A stretch of DNA of 43,215 bases from Verrucomicrobiota bacterium (GCA_021772615.1 JAJFLQ010000068.1:1-43215), one strand, 5' to 3'. Shown: positions 8,481 through 17,568, numbered from the stretch's first letter. Translations and numbers: made by a program. Notes: generated by a model from the sequence alone, not told the origin.

Positions 8481-9840
8481 CTAATTTTCCTGACTTCTGT
8501 TTCTGAAAACGTGCTATGAATACAGCATCCGAGTCACCTTCATGCGGCCAGATGTGGCAGGTCCCGACGGATCGCCGCTTGCGCAACGGGTCGCAGACCT
8601 CGGCCGCCGAAAAGTGCCGGTGATGCTCCAGAAATGTCCGCACAACCATCTCGTTCTCCGAGCGAAACAACGAGCAAGTCGCATACACCAGATGCCCGCC
8701 GACTTTTACGCCGCGCTCGGCTTTTTCCAATATCGCCAGCTGCGTTTCCTGACGATTTTTTATCATCGCCGGCGTCGTGGTCCACCGTGCGTCCGGATTG
8801 CGCCGCCATGTGCCGGAACATGTGCAGGGCGCGTCTACGAGTACGCCGTCGAAAGATTCACTACGGACCGGCAGGCTGCGGCCCTGCCACGGGCGACTGG
8901 AGATGTTGAACAATCGAGCACGTCTGGCCCGCTTTTGCAAATCCTTTAACTTCCACTCCCGAAGATCGGTGGCAACCACGGTTCCCTTGTTTTCCATCAT
9001 TGATCCGATCTGTAAACTCTTCCCTCCGGCACCGGCACACACGTCCCACCACCGTTGCCCGGGAACCGCGAACGTATTAACGCCAATGAGCTGTGATGCA
9101 AGGTCTTGAATTTCGAACTTGCCTTGCCGAAAAGCATCCAGGTGATACAGATTCACGTGCGGCCACTGCACATTAATTGCGTTCGGAACGGCATCGCAGG
9201 GGACAGCATCAATTCCAGCTTCAGTGAGGTCATCGATCAATCCTGGAGCATCTTCATACCGTGCCCGCAGCCAGATTGGCGGACGCTGTTGGAGCATACG
9301 CACAAGACGCTCAAACATGCGGGCATTGAGATCCAGTTCCGCGGCGACCCACTGCGGCACCAATTGGCGCCAGCCACCCACGGCAACACCGAAATCGTTG
9401 CGGAGCGCGGCCGCACGCTTCTGCAATCCGTTTGTTTCAAGGCCGACGACATTAGGCGGCAATCGGTAGCGCTGTTCAATCGCTCGCTGCCAGTGTACCG
9501 CCGCCGGGTGCAGCGCCGTATTGTCAAGCCTATGTGCCGCGAGCAGTATCGCCAGCCACTCGTCGGTCTGAGCGCCGGTGGCTGCTGGCATCTGCCACAA
9601 CGCCGACGGGTCATCTACAAAACAGCGGAGCCACCCCCACCAGCGAAAGAGCGAGAACAACGTTTCACTGATAAAGCGGCGATCCTTCGAGCCGAATTTC
9701 CGGTTCGATCGAAAAAAAGCGGACAACTCACGGTCAGCCGGCCGTTCATCCCGAAATACGGCTTGCGCCAATTGAAATACTACCGCGCTGCAGCATGCTG
9801 CCTGACTCTTCGCATGCTTTGCTGCTGAGGGATTAGGCAT
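8473..9840 (-). CDS. RsmB/NOP-family rRNA cytosine-5 methyltransferase
   Basis: A 455-residue SAM-dependent RNA methyltransferase. The N-terminal helical part (SKDRRFISETLFSLFRWWG) is typical of the RsmB/RsmF group. The SAM-binding core starts near VCAGAGGKSLQIG (motif I). It carries both family cysteines: DAPCTCSGTW in motif IV and ATCSLFRSENE in motif VI, the second being the nucleophile in this family. The predicted role is m5C formation in 16S rRNA, cytosolic. The start ATG at 9840 has GGAAAGAG a few bases upstream. It lies 68 bases after the DUF4105 gene and overlaps the sigma-54 activator by 8 bases. RsmB and RsmF are hard to tell apart by eye, so I give no symbol. Confidence 0.88.
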   Translation of the reverse strand: MPNPSAAKHAKSQAACCSAVVFQLAQAVFRDERPADRELSAFFRSNRKFGSKDRRFISETLFSLFRWWGWLRCFVDDPSALWQMPAATGAQTDEWLAILLAAHRLDNTALHPAAVHWQRAIEQRYRLPPNVVGLETNGLQKRAAALRNDFGVAVGGWRQLVPQWVAAELDLNARMFERLVRMLQQRPPIWLRARYEDAPGLIDDLTEAGIDAVPCDAVPNAINVQWPHVNLYHLDAFRQGKFEIQDLASQLIGVNTFAVPGQRWWDVCAGAGGKSLQIGSMMENKGTVVATDLREWKLKDLQKRARRARLFNISSRPWQGRSLPVRSESFDGVLVDAPCTCSGTWRRNPDARWTTTPAMIKNRQETQLAILEKAERGVKVGGHLVYATCSLFRSENEMVVRTFLEHHRHFSAAEVCDPLRKRRSVGTCHIWPHEGDSDAVFIARFQKQKSGKLDV

Positions 9841-9908
9841 AGTCTCTTTCCAATTTTCGGTGCCGCCCGGGACACCATGGCATCACCCGAAGCGGTACCG
9901 TTATGACG

Positions 9909-11879
9909 TCAATAATACATCGTACAGTTGACCAGGGCGCGTGTATCATGCCGATGGAATTCGTCGGCATGCACGACATCTATACCCAACTGTATCGCCT
10001 TATTCCACCGATACCGCACCGCAAGTGTTGCCACGCGCTCACGATGACGATCGCCAACGCCGTACGACAGAATCTCGCCGCTTAGCTGCGAATACCAATA
10101 CCGGCCAATCTCCGCGGTCCACCCAAGTCGTGCACCAGCACCCCCCGCGTAACCGTCGGCGAGCGCACGGCCGCCCTGCCAGCGAGTTTGCAGTAAGCCG
10201 TAGACCAATGACGTGTCCCCGAGCTGCCATGTGTGGCCGCCGCCCACCGTTAACGCCGCGATATGATGCCGACCGGTCTGCGTCTGGAGTCGCTCGACAC
10301 CAAGAGCAAAGGTCCAAGACATCGGTCTGAAATATCCGTTGCGCGACGCCAGTGACACAATATCGATCAACTGGAGTTGTTGCAACACGGCGCCGCCGTG
10401 ATCAAGCCCAAACCTGAAGCGCGTCTCGAGAAACGCGATCTCCGCACCTGCAGCATAACCGGCGACGGGATCATCAAGACTGTGATACGCCGGACGAAAT
10501 TCCACCTCGGCAGCCATCTCGCTGTCAACGGCGCCGAGCGCAAGCTTTAATCGTGCGGTTGCGTGCCCACGCTCGGGCAGCGGCGGAGGCAGCACATCTT
10601 CATCCGCATCGACCGCGACATGCCGTTCACTGCGCAGACGCGTCGCATCAAGAAACACCTTGCGATACGTGGCCTGCGACCAATCCCCTGCGCCAAACCG
10701 ATGCTGCGCGCCCGCAATCACAAGATCAAGCATGTGCGCGTCTGCTTCTGCCGACTCAGCCAACGGCATGGCCTCGGAAGGCAGCGCCGCAGTCGACAAG
10801 ATTTTCTGTACCCGCCGCACGTCGCGGGCAGGCAGACGGGCCGCGAGACGATTGATCCGGGTGCGGCGTGACGGGCGAAATTCTGATCTTTCGACCAGTC
10901 CCGCATCACGTACAGCGCGGATGGTGTCTACAGGGAGCGTCCATCCCCGAAAATTCCGGTGCAGCGCCAGACCGGGCCGCGCGACGTCGAGCAAAAACAA
11001 GAGGTTGTAGGCGCAATTTTCCTTAAAAAAATAATACCGCGACTCAACTCCGTTCAGCTCCCACAGATGCATTACCAGGCGATCGATCTCCCGGAGCGAC
11101 AGGTTGAGTTCGTACTCCCGGATATCCCGAGAGTCGATGTCACTATAGTCGCGGACCTTCTCGTAATACGGCAGTATACCGTAGGTGCCGCGATAGTGCC
11201 CGAAAATTCCCTTGAGGGCGAACAGGATCCCGGGTTTCTCTTCGGTCCGTGCGGAGTAATCCACGGCATACGACAACAGCCTGCTGCCGCCGTCCTGGTC
11301 CAACGCCAGCAGTGTATGGCCAAACATCGATGCCGGGCTGTTCATAGATGTCGTCGGAAAGACGAGAACGACTCTCGACGCAGCAAGTTCGGAAACAAAA
11401 TCGCGATAGGCGCCACATACGTCGACGGACTGCGGGACTACATCAAGCTCGGCCGCGAGCCATGTATATCTCGCAATGAACCGGCATGTTGTTTCGGTGC
11501 GATCATCCGGATCGTCATCACCGAAAAAACGTCGCACCGCGGCTTCCAATTCGGCCTGTGGATTGGTCTTGCCGCCGGTCGCGAGAAAAAAATCCGGATC
11601 ATCGATAAGACTTCGCGTACCGAACGTGCCTGGAACGTAATGCATCAGCACATGCCAGTACGGATGGCAGTGCAGACCACGGCGTGCAGAGCGCTGTATG
11701 AGATCGCCAACCGTTTCGGCAGTTTTTCCTGCCGCGCCGCTGCAGGAGCACGCGATCACCGCCGCCAGAAGCAACGGCAGAGAACCCGTAAGTTTGCGCA
11801 CAAGAAAAGCAGGCTTCGAATGGCGTCCCAATGGTGTTGAGATAAAGAACTTTCGCACGACGTGAAACGCAAACTCCAA
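9909..11879 (-). CDS. DUF4105 envelope protein with C-terminal beta-barrel-like region
   Basis: The DUF4105 domain occupies the first half; signature segments include LVFPTTSMNSPASMFGHTLL, the Gly/Tyr-rich GIFGHYRGTYGILPY and the FFKENCAYNLLFLLD block with its conserved Asn-Cys. The second half (from about residue 450) alternates strands (LKLALGAV, GAEIAFLETRF, LAVRYRWNKAI) and ends in Tyr-Tyr, which suggests an outer-membrane barrel. The longest frame starts at TTG 11879, with GAGG 7 bases upstream. An in-frame GTG at 11801 would instead start directly at the signal peptide (VRKLTGSLPLLLAAVIAC), whose VIAC is a good lipobox; the real start may be there, giving 630 residues. The DUF3015 gene lies 25 bases upstream. 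Molecular function is unknown. Confidence 0.85.
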   Translation of the reverse strand: MEFAFHVVRKFFISTPLGRHSKPAFLVRKLTGSLPLLLAAVIACSCSGAAGKTAETVGDLIQRSARRGLHCHPYWHVLMHYVPGTFGTRSLIDDPDFFLATGGKTNPQAELEAAVRRFFGDDDPDDRTETTCRFIARYTWLAAELDVVPQSVDVCGAYRDFVSELAASRVVLVFPTTSMNSPASMFGHTLLALDQDGGSRLLSYAVDYSARTEEKPGILFALKGIFGHYRGTYGILPYYEKVRDYSDIDSRDIREYELNLSLREIDRLVMHLWELNGVESRYYFFKENCAYNLLFLLDVARPGLALHRNFRGWTLPVDTIRAVRDAGLVERSEFRPSRRTRINRLAARLPARDVRRVQKILSTAALPSEAMPLAESAEADAHMLDLVIAGAQHRFGAGDWSQATYRKVFLDATRLRSERHVAVDADEDVLPPPLPERGHATARLKLALGAVDSEMAAEVEFRPAYHSLDDPVAGYAAGAEIAFLETRFRFGLDHGGAVLQQLQLIDIVSLASRNGYFRPMSWTFALGVERLQTQTGRHHIAALTVGGGHTWQLGDTSLVYGLLQTRWQGGRALADGYAGGAGARLGWTAEIGRYWYSQLSGEILSYGVGDRHRERVATLAVRYRWNKAIQLGIDVVHADEFHRHDTRALVNCTMYY

Positions 11880-11904
11880 CGAATATCCTCAACGAATGTA
11901 ACCA

Positions 11905-12372
11905 TCAAATGGTGTTATATACGCCGAGGATGTGGCGAAGGGCTTCCTCGTGATCAACGTCAACGGAAGGGAATATACGCGCGTAATTGCGCTGCAAACC
12001 AACCCTAAACGCGGAAGATTTAGCGGCCGGAACATGCATCAATGCCGCCAATGCGTCAACGAACTCACCGCCGCCGGCCGCAATGTCGCGCGCGAGATTA
12101 TCCAGGTTGTATGCAACGAAACGATTCAGGCGCGGGTTGGCGACGAACATGATGGGCTGATCGCAGCCCGACGTACCCGAGCTTATCCCGAAGGTCTGCG
12201 TACCCGTGACCTGATTCGTCGTCACAGCGAAAATCTCGGCGACGAGCGACTCCTTGCCCTGGAACAGAACGGATCCAAGGCCACAGCCGCAGTTGTCACC
12301 CAATTCATCGGCCGCGACACCGTAACCGCCAAGCAAGCCGATTGTTATTGCAAATAGCCACATGCGCTTCAT
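11905..12372 (-). CDS. DUF3015 family periplasmic protein
   Basis: A 155-residue secreted protein matching DUF3015: signal peptide MKRMWLFAITIGLLGGYGVAA, then the Cys-Gly motif CGCGLGSVLF, the variable TNQVTGTQTFGISSGTSGC section with a further Cys, an NLDNLARDIAAGGGE helix and a C-terminal HILGVYNTI. Four Met codons sit near the 5' end. I chose ATG 12372 because GGAGGG lies just upstream at an ideal distance; the frame also opens at 12384. It is the first gene of the unit that continues into DUF4105, a pairing I recall from other Gram-negative genomes. Its function is unknown; the cysteines suggest an oxidised periplasmic fold. Confidence 0.88.
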   Translation of the reverse strand: MKRMWLFAITIGLLGGYGVAADELGDNCGCGLGSVLFQGKESLVAEIFAVTTNQVTGTQTFGISSGTSGCDQPIMFVANPRLNRFVAYNLDNLARDIAAGGGEFVDALAALMHVPAAKSSAFRVGLQRNYARIFPSVDVDHEEALRHILGVYNTI

Positions 12373-12487
12373 TGCACCCTCCATGCGATAGTGAGTTCAC
12401 GTTTATCTGGCACGTTGCTGCCGAGAATGTAGATTGGGGGTTTCAGCGACCTTTACGGACAGCGTCTACCTGGTTGCACCATAAGCT

Positions 12488-12516
12488 ATTATACGCCCGC
12501 ACGTATGTGACATCAA
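12488..12516 (-). promoter_or_regulatory. Sigma-70 type promoter of the DUF3015-DUF4105 unit
   Basis: On the minus strand, TTGATG (12516-12511) and a perfect TATAAT (12493-12488) are separated by 17 bases. Transcription would start near 12481, leaving a leader of about 110 bases before the ATG at 12372. This is the best-formed promoter I can find in the window. Confidence 0.55.
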
Positions 12517-12558
12517 CACTGCCGGCGATTATTGCTTTTTGCGGGAGTCCCTTCGACC

Positions 12559-13383
12559 TTACGACCCGATGCCGACAGCGGGAAGGTTTTCGGCACGCGT
12601 TTCCTCCGTCTCACCTTGCCAAAGCTCTGCAAATTTTCGGGGCTCGATGCCGTGGATATCTTCACCGCGTTCCACGAGCCCGATCTCAATGCGACGGAAG
12701 CTGTCGCGCACGCGCTCCACATGCTCGCGGAGTGCGGCTTCGGGGTCTACCCCGACCTTACGAGCCAGGCCAACGACAGAAAACAATAGTCGCCCGATTG
12801 CTGCAGACTTCTCACACGATGGACTCCCGGAATCCGCAGACGCCAGTACACTCGCGGTATCGCTGATCTCACAGATATCGCCCGACACGACGTCGACACC
12901 GATTCTTCCTGCTTTCTTCTGCACCTTCTCGGCCTGACTCAACGCCGGCAACTGTCGCGGGATGCCGTCCAACACCGATGTCCGGACGCGGCCGGCAGGC
13001 TCTGCGCGTTTCAACCGTTCCCATTGCTGCAACACCGCTTGCGCATCCGGAAGTGAGCTATCGCCAAACACGTGGGGATGACGGTGCACAAGCTTCTCGC
13101 AGCAGCGTCTGGCCACACGTTGCAAGTCGAAGCGGCCTTCTTCCGTGGCAATCTGACTATGAAACACAACTTGCAGGAGGACATCACCAAGTTCGTCGAT
13201 GAGCTGTGCATCGTCATCATCATCGATTGCATCCAGGAGTTCGTAGGCCTCTTCAATGACATACCGTTTCAGGCTGCCATGGGTCTGCTCCCGATCCCAT
13301 GGACAGCCGTCGGGCGCACGCAGCCTGCCCATGATTGTTTCCAATTCGGAAACCCAGTTTTTTCCCTCGCTCAATAGCGCCAT
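12559..13383 (-). CDS. mazG: MazG-type nucleoside triphosphate pyrophosphohydrolase
   Basis: A 274-residue MazG homologue of the two-domain type. The N-terminal domain is intact: RLRAPDGCPWDREQTH, then the metal-binding EEAYELLDAI (EExxE) and DELGDVLLQVVFH (ExxD). Family members hydrolyse NTPs to NMP and PPi, acting in nucleotide-pool cleaning and, in E. coli, in (p)ppGpp control. The C-terminal repeat is recognisable from LLFSVVGLARKVGVDPEAALR, but its acidic residues are gone: the place of EExGD reads AAIGR, and the preceding EExxE helix is replaced by unrelated sequence. In E. coli MazG the second domain is the active one, so here catalysis must rest on the first. The gene is divergent from the Ser/Thr kinase gene. 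Confidence 0.9.
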   Translation of the reverse strand: MALLSEGKNWVSELETIMGRLRAPDGCPWDREQTHGSLKRYVIEEAYELLDAIDDDDDAQLIDELGDVLLQVVFHSQIATEEGRFDLQRVARRCCEKLVHRHPHVFGDSSLPDAQAVLQQWERLKRAEPAGRVRTSVLDGIPRQLPALSQAEKVQKKAGRIGVDVVSGDICEISDTASVLASADSGSPSCEKSAAIGRLLFSVVGLARKVGVDPEAALREHVERVRDSFRRIEIGLVERGEDIHGIEPRKFAELWQGETEETRAENLPAVGIGS

Positions 13384-13529
13384 TCCCGCACCATTCGCCG
13401 CAGTTACACTATTGCAGCTATTTTTCTAAATAACTTCGTCTAGAGTTCAGTGTCCACAGAGGGTATAGTATCCGAGCCAGTCAGGTCTGCAACCGCAATA
13501 ACTGAATCGCCGCCGAAAGAAACACGCCC

Positions 13530-15263
13530 ATGGCCCACGACAGCCAGTACACCGCCGAAGAAGAGCGAAACCGAATCAACGCCGCCAAGATCACCGAAAA
13601 ACTCCTGAGACGCGAGAATAATACGGGGCGTTATTCGGTCGAAAGGGAATTGGGCCGCGGCGCGATGGGTGTCATTCACATCGCTGTGGATCGGGACCTC
13701 AATCGCGTGACGGCGATGAAGGTCATAACGCCGCAGATCATCGACATGGAAAAGCGGTTCAATGCGTTCGTGACCGAGGCGCGTCTTACGGCTCAGCTCG
13801 AGCATCCCAATATCGTGCCTATCCACCACATCGGCATGAATCAGGATACGGGCCTTCCGTTCTACACGATGAAGCTGGTTGAGGGCGAACCGCTTCACGA
13901 AATCATCGATAAAATTGACGATGAAATTCCCGAGTACATTCAGAAGTACGACCGGCACATGTTGCTGGATATCTTTCGCAGTGTGTGCCATGCCGTCGCC
14001 TACGCCCATTCAAAGGGCGTAATTCACCGCGACATCAAACCCGAGAACATCATGGTCGGCCAGTTCGGTGAGGTGCTGCTCATGGACTGGGGCCTCGCGA
14101 AGACCCTGGACAGTGAAGCCGGCCACTCGGCGGACAGCCACTTTTACGGTCAACAGAGTCCGGATCAGGACGGCATGAAGACCCTGGACGGCACCATCAA
14201 GGGCAGTCCGGCGTACATCGCACCCGAGCAGGCATTCGGTGATGTCGATGAAGTCGACTTCAAAACCGATATTTTTCTCCTTGGCAGTACGCTCTACCAC
14301 ATGTTCACGCATTGTCCGCCGTATGAGGCCGAAGATATCATGGAGATAATCTCCAAGGCCGAGACCTGCGATTTTCCGCCGCCACGGAACCGTAATCCCA
14401 AGTGCCTCATTCCGCTTGCGCTTGAAAGAATTATCCTCAAGGCCATGGCGCCGTTGAAGGAAAACCGATACGCAAATGCGGAGGCGCTGATCGAAGACAT
14501 CGGCGCGTTCATAACCGGTCGCCGGGTCAGCGGCCGCAAGGTCTTCTCGCCGGGTCAGGACCTCATCCGCGCCGGTGAGCGCACCAAGGAGTCGTATGTG
14601 ATTTTCAACGGCCAGGTCGAAGTACATCGGGAGGTGAATGGCAAGCGTATTACCGTCGCTACGGTGGGACCGGGGGAGATCATCGGCGAGATGGCCGGGA
14701 TCACCGAGACCGCCAGCTCCGCTGACGTGACGGCATTGGAAACGACGGACACCCTCGTGATTACGCACGAGCTTATGAAGGAAGAACTGCAGAAATTGCC
14801 ACCGTGGCTTGAACACATCATTTTCTCGATGACCAAGCGCGTTCGCAGTTTGGTGAAGCAGGTTCATCCATTGCTGATCGAAGAAGGCGCCTTTCCCGTC
14901 ACCAACCAGCTATATTACATTTTTCTGGCTACAGCGCAAAAGCAGCTTACGGACTCGAAAAATTCATTTAGACTCAACGATGTCGTTGACGAAATCGCGA
15001 TCAATCTCGGTCTTGACAGAATTGGAATCGAAAAGATCCTTATGATCCTGATCGAACACGATCTCGCCGTCATGGATAAGGACACCAATGTCTCGATTCC
15101 CAACCTCGACGATCTTGGCCTTTACGTTGACTTTTGCCGTGTCCGATTCGAGATAAAGGGCGGCATGAAGGAGATAAGCGCGATCCGACTGACCCCGGAG
15201 AAAGAATCCTATTTCCGAACCATCTCACGGAAACTCAGCAAGCTGTTTCCGCCCAAGAAATAA
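13530..15263 (+). CDS. Ser/Thr protein kinase fused to cyclic-nucleotide-binding-like and helical C-terminal domains
   Basis: A 577-residue soluble protein. Residues 35-330 form a PknB-type kinase: glycine loop GRGAMG (42-47), catalytic Lys64, HRDIKPEN with Asp168, and a metal-binding motif written DWG (186-188) instead of DFG. A cyclic-nucleotide-binding-like domain follows (about 334-450: VFSPGQDLIRAG, YVIFNGQVEVHR, GEIIGEMAGITETASSADV). The phosphate cassette keeps GE but has Ser where cAMP receptors have Arg, so the ligand may be absent or different. The last 120 residues (RLNDVVDEIAINLGLDRIGI) look like the winged helix-turn-helix of CRP proteins, which would make this a kinase joined to a CRP-like regulator; that part is tentative. 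No transmembrane segment is present. It stands alone between mazG and a metallopeptidase gene. Confidence 0.88.
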   Translation: MAHDSQYTAEEERNRINAAKITEKLLRRENNTGRYSVERELGRGAMGVIHIAVDRDLNRVTAMKVITPQIIDMEKRFNAFVTEARLTAQLEHPNIVPIHHIGMNQDTGLPFYTMKLVEGEPLHEIIDKIDDEIPEYIQKYDRHMLLDIFRSVCHAVAYAHSKGVIHRDIKPENIMVGQFGEVLLMDWGLAKTLDSEAGHSADSHFYGQQSPDQDGMKTLDGTIKGSPAYIAPEQAFGDVDEVDFKTDIFLLGSTLYHMFTHCPPYEAEDIMEIISKAETCDFPPPRNRNPKCLIPLALERIILKAMAPLKENRYANAEALIEDIGAFITGRRVSGRKVFSPGQDLIRAGERTKESYVIFNGQVEVHREVNGKRITVATVGPGEIIGEMAGITETASSADVTALETTDTLVITHELMKEELQKLPPWLEHIIFSMTKRVRSLVKQVHPLLIEEGAFPVTNQLYYIFLATAQKQLTDSKNSFRLNDVVDEIAINLGLDRIGIEKILMILIEHDLAVMDKDTNVSIPNLDDLGLYVDFCRVRFEIKGGMKEISAIRLTPEKESYFRTISRKLSKLFPPKK

Positions 15264-15587
15264 GCGCCGCTGACCGCACCCGGAAATACGCCCGCCGGTA
15301 CTGCGCGCGGTCCAGTGCCTCGTAACAGTGTAACCGGATATACCAACCTGCCTATTCACACTATTTGCGATACTTTTGTTACGCGACATACCACTCGCGC
15401 AATATCAGTACATTGGCGGGAACAAAAATCTCCGCCGGTAATCTAACAGATATACGACCGGTGCAGGATGGTGCCGCAGACGTGGGCAACCAGGCGCCGG
15501 AGAGGGCCGGCGGGTGCGTGTTTATGCACATATTCGGTCATAACAACATAAGGTGCGTTAAGATAACCAGTAGGGAGTATTGAGACA
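15264..15587. other. Intergenic region, no gene seen
   Basis: This 324-base stretch separates the Ser/Thr kinase gene from the metallopeptidase gene. It includes a GC-rich inverted repeat CGCCGG / CCGGCG (15495-15512, loop of 6) without a T tract, so it is not a standard terminator. The last bases before the next ATG contain GGGAGT, a good ribosome-binding site. No tRNA-like or conserved coding segment is apparent. Confidence 0.5.
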
Positions 15588-16280
15588 ATGTTTTTCGATC
15601 CGCTGTATTTCATGATAATCGCGCCGGGGCTGTTGCTGGCGCTGTTTGCCAGTTTCAAGACCAAATCGACATTTGCGAAGTATTCGGAGGTGCGTTCGAG
15701 CCGCGGCTATACGGGTGCGGAAGCGGCGCAGGAGATGTTGGCGAGAAGTGGTATCCGGGGTGTGACAATCGAACACGTCGGAGGTCATCTTTCGGACCAC
15801 TACGACCCCAGGACGCGGACGCTGCGGCTGTCAGACAACGTGTATGCCAACCAATCCCTTGCAGCAATCGGTGTGGCGTGCCATGAGGCCGGACACGCCA
15901 TCCAGCACGCACACAGCTACGCGTTGCTGGGATTGCGCAGCGCCCTGGTACCGGCGACCAATATTTGCAGCACCCTCTATGTTTGGGTCATTTTGATCGG
16001 CGCCATGATGCACGCCACCCCACTCGTCTACCTTGGTGTGGCGATGTGCGGTATGGCTGTATTATTTGCCGTTGTCACATTGCCCGTAGAATGGGACGCC
16101 AGCGCGCGGGCGAAACTCGCCATGGTTGATGTGCAGCTGTTGACGCCGCAGGAAAGTGTCCACGCCGGCAAGGTGCTGAACGCCGCATTCCTCACGTATC
16201 TGGCGTCAGCGATAACCGCCATTTTAACATTGTTTTATTACCTTATTCGCCTGGGACTCTTCGGCGGAAGAAACGATTGA
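15588..16280 (+). CDS. YugP-like membrane zinc metallopeptidase
   Basis: A 230-residue membrane protease of the neutral zinc metallopeptidase family typified by Bacillus YugP (PF04298), matching its usual length. An N-terminal transmembrane segment (FMIIAPGLLLALFASF) is followed by the cytosolic section with AAQEMLARSGI and DHYDPRTRTLRLS. The catalytic HEAGH spans residues 99-103 within GVACHEAGHAIQHAH. Two or three hydrophobic segments come after it, and VEWDASARA supplies the probable third zinc ligand, Glu. A final membrane helix closes the protein. Substrates are unknown. The ATG at 15588 has GGGAGT upstream. The next gene, rodA, begins about 100 bases downstream on the same strand. Confidence 0.9.
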   Translation: MFFDPLYFMIIAPGLLLALFASFKTKSTFAKYSEVRSSRGYTGAEAAQEMLARSGIRGVTIEHVGGHLSDHYDPRTRTLRLSDNVYANQSLAAIGVACHEAGHAIQHAHSYALLGLRSALVPATNICSTLYVWVILIGAMMHATPLVYLGVAMCGMAVLFAVVTLPVEWDASARAKLAMVDVQLLTPQESVHAGKVLNAAFLTYLASAITAILTLFYYLIRLGLFGGRND

Positions 16281-16386
16281 GCTGATACCGGGACCGGTTG
16301 CCCGCCATGCTGTCAAATCGCTGCGGACGTGACCTGGAAGACTAGGACGCCGTCACACTAACCAATTTCGCACCCGCAGGCGGGGA

Positions 16387-17508
16387 ATGCACCTGTACCT
16401 GAAAAACGGCTTCTCTCTGCTGCGAAAAATGAACTTCGTGCTGCTCGGATTGGTCTTTGCCACGATCGCGACAGGCCTTTTTTTCATCTACGGCACCGGT
16501 CAACAGAATGCCGAAAGCTTTGGCCGGTTCTGGATCAAACAATCGGTCTGGATCGTAATCGGATGCGGCATCATGCTCGTGTTGTCGTTGATCGACTACC
16601 GGCACTATGGCCGTCACGCCGGCGTTATTTACATGAGTACCGTGCTCCTGCTGATCGCCGTACTTATGTTTGGCAAACGCATTAACGGAGCGCGGAGCTG
16701 GTTGCCGGTCGGGCCGGGAATTGCCGTTCAACCGTCTGAGTTCTCCAAACTCGGGCTGGTCATCATCATTTCCTGGATAGCCTCTCGCCCGTCCACCCGG
16801 TTTCGAAGCCTTCGCGACCTCGTCCCGTATGTCGTACTGGCTGCAATACCCTTTGCACTAATCCTCATGCAACCCGATATGGGCAGCGCGATTGTCCTCG
16901 TTCCAATTACCCTGGCGATCACATTTATCAGCGGGATGAAAAAGCGCTGGCTTCTATACGGCCTGATATTGGCACTCGTTTCGGCGCCACTGGTCTACAA
17001 GTACGTGTTTAAGGACCATCAGCGCAAGCGATTGCATACATTCCTGAACCCGTCGAAGAACCCTACCAAAGAAGGCTGGAATGCCCGACAGTCACTCCTC
17101 GCCGTCGGGAGCGGGGGACTCACCGGAAAAGGCTACATGAAAGGCACGCAGAACGTTCTCGGATTCCTGCCGAAATCCGTCGCACCGACGGACTTTATAT
17201 TTTCGGTTATCGCGGAGGAATCCGGATTCGCAGGAAGTTCACTATTGATCTCGGCATTCTGCGGTATCATGTTATCGTGCATCTATATCGCCGCCACAGC
17301 CCGGGACAGCTTCGGTCGGAACCTGGCGTGCGGCATAGCCGTTCTCTTGTGCGTACACATATACATCAACATCGGCATGACGGTCGGTCTGGCACCAATC
17401 ATTGGCATCCCGCTTCCGTTCGTGAGCTACGGCGGATCGTTCATGATCCTCATGTTGAGCAGTATCGGCGTAATTCAAAGCGTGTATATACGACGACGGA
17501 CGTGTTGA
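16387..17508 (+). CDS. rodA: RodA peptidoglycan glycosyltransferase (SEDS family)
   Basis: A 373-residue polytopic membrane protein with about ten hydrophobic segments. It carries RodA/FtsW family blocks: GIAVQPSEFSKLGLVI, LMQPDMGSA, RLHTFLNPSKNP, VGSGGLTGKGYMKGTQ, the TDFIFSVIAEESGF block, and GIPLPFVSYGGS near the C-terminus. The FLNP and GTQ-FLP spacing is RodA-like rather than FtsW-like. SEDS proteins polymerise glycan strands from lipid II together with a class B penicillin-binding protein. No pbp2 or mreC/mreD gene is adjacent; mreB is about 17 kb away on the other strand. The ATG at 16387 sits close behind GCGGGGA; ATG 16429 is an alternative start just before the first membrane helix. 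Confidence 0.9.
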   Translation: MHLYLKNGFSLLRKMNFVLLGLVFATIATGLFFIYGTGQQNAESFGRFWIKQSVWIVIGCGIMLVLSLIDYRHYGRHAGVIYMSTVLLLIAVLMFGKRINGARSWLPVGPGIAVQPSEFSKLGLVIIISWIASRPSTRFRSLRDLVPYVVLAAIPFALILMQPDMGSAIVLVPITLAITFISGMKKRWLLYGLILALVSAPLVYKYVFKDHQRKRLHTFLNPSKNPTKEGWNARQSLLAVGSGGLTGKGYMKGTQNVLGFLPKSVAPTDFIFSVIAEESGFAGSSLLISAFCGIMLSCIYIAATARDSFGRNLACGIAVLLCVHIYINIGMTVGLAPIIGIPLPFVSYGGSFMILMLSSIGVIQSVYIRRRTC

Positions 17509-17568
17509 ACGAACACCGCGTGTCACGGTCACGCTAACGGAATGATAAGAAAATGCGACATGTGAACC

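Noticed and set aside
9106..9828. A 240-codon plus-strand frame
   Set aside because: Antisense to the rRNA methyltransferase gene, whose N-terminal half is well supported.
10959..11840. A 293-codon plus-strand frame
   Set aside because: Antisense to the DUF4105 domain, with Arg/Gln-rich shadow composition.
12409..12424. TGGCACGTTGC, resembling a sigma-54 promoter
   Set aside because: The required GC at the -12 position is missing (CC instead) and it faces away from the neighbouring minus-strand gene.
14010..14867. A 285-codon minus-strand frame
   Set aside because: Antisense to the Ser/Thr kinase catalytic domain.
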